This document shows, in pieces, positions 62,883 to 64,000 of a stretch of 64,000 nucleotides of DNA. Position 1 is the stretch's first letter. Every line of letters starts with the position of its first letter. The DNA is from Naganishia liquefaciens (taxonomy: Eukaryota; Basidiomycota; Tremellomycetes; Filobasidiales; Filobasidiaceae). The translations under genes were made by a program, and so were the position numbers. The stretch spans positions 620,001-684,000 of the forward strand of contig BLZA01000030.1 of NCBI GenBank assembly GCA_013423385.1. The letters run 5' to 3'. Under the pieces are notes generated by a model, which saw only the letters and a list, made by a program, of their open reading frames with translations, searched no databases and was not told the origin of the DNA.

Positions 62883-64000
62883 ATGGCCAACTCCCGCTTC
62901 AAATATGTCCGCAATTTTGAACTCGCCGACAACCTTCTGCCGTCGACATACCTCGTAGTCCGTATAGACGGGAAAGGCTTTCATCGGTCAGTCCTTTCTC
63001 GGCTCTTGCTCACGACCGCCCTAGACGCTGACGGGCTCTTTTCAGGTTCTCAGATGCGCATTCTTTCGCAAAACCAAATGATAAGGCTGCGCTGGATTTG
63101 ATGGACCGAGCCGCGAAACGGGTCTTTGAAGAGGTACCGGATGTGGTGGTTGGATTTGGAGAAAGTGATGAGTACAGGTATATCCCGATTCCTGGCACTG
63201 CATTGCAACACTTTTAACCAAGAAATGACTTTTTGGCGGATGTCAGCTTTCTGATAAGGAAAGACTCGTCACTATTCAGTCGTCGCGAAAGGTAAGCCGT
63301 GCATTTGCCCCTAGATCGATGCTCCCTGCTCACTACACGGCGGTAGCAAGATTGTCACCTTGATAGTGTCATGCTTCACATCTGCATACGTATTCTACTG
63401 GCCCCAATACATGCCACCAGAACGTATTCTTCAATATCCGCCGATTTTCGATGGGCGGATCGTGCAGTATCCGTCCACGTCTCAAGTCAAGGACTACTTC
63501 CGTTGGCGAGCTGTTGACAGCGCGTGTTGCGGTGACACGTGTGAATAGCTTGGAATTGACTGTCTTCTTTCTTATAGCCCATATCAATAACCTGTATAAT
63601 ACCACGTTTTGGGCTCTGGTGCTTCAAGGAGGTCAAACGACAACTGAGGCGAATCAGACTTTGTCCGTGAGTCAAGGTCTATTGCATACATCGCAAAGAT
63701 ATCCTGCTGACAGCACACGTGCCAGGGGACTGTCTCCGGAGACAAGAATGAGATTCTATTCAAGAAATTCGGCATAAATTACAGCACTCTGCCGGAACAG
63801 TTTCGAAGGGGAAGTACAGTTGTGAGGAGCGCGGTTGAAGCAGTGCGTACATGCATCGACCTTGAGTACTATTGGCCATTGATACACGAATCCGTTACAG
63901 GTCAACGAAACCTTTGGTATTCCTGCGACAGCGAATGCGGAACCATCGGTCACAGAGCCCGAAGACCCGCGCAAGATTGCGAATCCGTTGTTCGGGCACA
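62883..64000 (+). CDS. THG1: tRNA-His guanylyltransferase, 3' end beyond window
   Basis: Starts MANSRFKYVRNFELADNLLP at 62883 and runs off the window at 64000. Exons spell STYLVVRIDGKGFHRFSDAH and SFAKPNDKAALDLMDRA, the N-terminal metal-binding signature; VVVGFGESDEYSFLI, the second catalytic carboxylate region; then DYFRWRAVDS and HINNLYNTTFWALV, and LSGTVSGDKNEILFKKFGINYS. This is the THG1 fold, which adds the obligatory G-1 to tRNA-His by 3'-5' polymerisation. An extra ACCA stretch before HINNLYN comes from the donor I chose at about 63530. The last intron seen ends near 63899. Confidence 0.9.

Overview
The window is a gene-dense stretch of fungal nuclear DNA. Genes sit on both strands, nearly all are split by short introns (about 50-65 nt, usually GTAAGT/GTGAGT...CAG), and intergenic gaps run from 66 nt to about 1.1 kb. 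Gene content (APC2, MED7, PEX3, a Pcp1/pericentrin-like spindle-pole protein, Clr2, a GT61 glycosyltransferase, an SR140/U2SURP homologue) and the many small introns suggest a basidiomycete, perhaps a Tremellomycetes-type yeast. That placement is an inference from gene structure and was not tested against a database. I recognised no transposon, viral fossil, CRISPR array or rRNA; there is one tRNA gene.

Layout. 1-434: 3' end of a BLM10/PSME4 proteasome activator (+). 1.5-2.3 kb: serine-rich unknown (+). 2.6-4.9 kb: glutaredoxin with a possible mitochondrial presequence, then a long LYR-motif protein (both -). 5.1-7.8 kb: DUF2408-type protein with a three-fold repeat (+). 7.8-9.0 kb: multispanning membrane protein with an N-myristoylation-like start (-). 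9.26 kb: intron-containing tRNA-Gly(GCC). 9.8-11.6 kb: F-box protein (-). 11.9-13.1 kb: Mediator subunit MED7 (+). 13.7-14.5 kb: unknown (+). 14.9-17.0 kb: BTB/POZ protein (-). 17.7-21.3 kb: APC2 (-). 21.8-24.5 kb: PRP43/DHX15 helicase (+). 24.9-27.5 kb: PEX3 with a large disordered insert (+). 27.6-33.4 kb: pericentrin/Pcp1-like coiled coil with a PACT domain (-). 33.8-35.5 kb: glycine-cleavage T protein (-). 36-38.1 kb: ZC3H3/Red5-type CCCH protein (-). 38.7-40.7 kb: GT61 glycosyltransferase (+). 41-41.5 kb: mitochondrial bL28m (-). 42.5-44.9 kb: Clr2 (+). 45.5-49.1 kb: Sds3-like protein (+). 50.2-53.8 kb: copper P-type ATPase (+). 54-54.4 kb: COX23 (-). 55-58.3 kb: U2SURP/SR140 (-). 58.5-61.3 kb: sorting nexin MVP1 (+). 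61.4-62.6 kb: PQ-loop protein of the Any1/SLC66A2 type (-). 62.9 kb to the end: THG1 tRNA-His guanylyltransferase (+), cut by the window.

The set is almost entirely housekeeping: cell-cycle machinery (APC2, the spindle-pole protein), RNA processing (PRP43, U2SURP, ZC3H3, THG1), transcription and chromatin (MED7, Clr2, Sds3), mitochondrial function (bL28m, COX23, GCV1, LYR protein, glutaredoxin) and copper/endosomal trafficking (copper ATPase, MVP1, PQ-loop protein). Clr2 and the Sds3-like gene, both histone-deacetylase-complex subunits, are neighbours, and the copper ATPase lies next to COX23; I see no evidence of co-regulation. I found no convincing new biological system. The most interesting points are structural: GC-AG introns, a suspiciously short intron or frame break in the GT61 gene, a triplicated motif in the DUF2408 protein, an expanded PEX3, a degenerate second metal-binding domain, and possible alternative starts for dual targeting.
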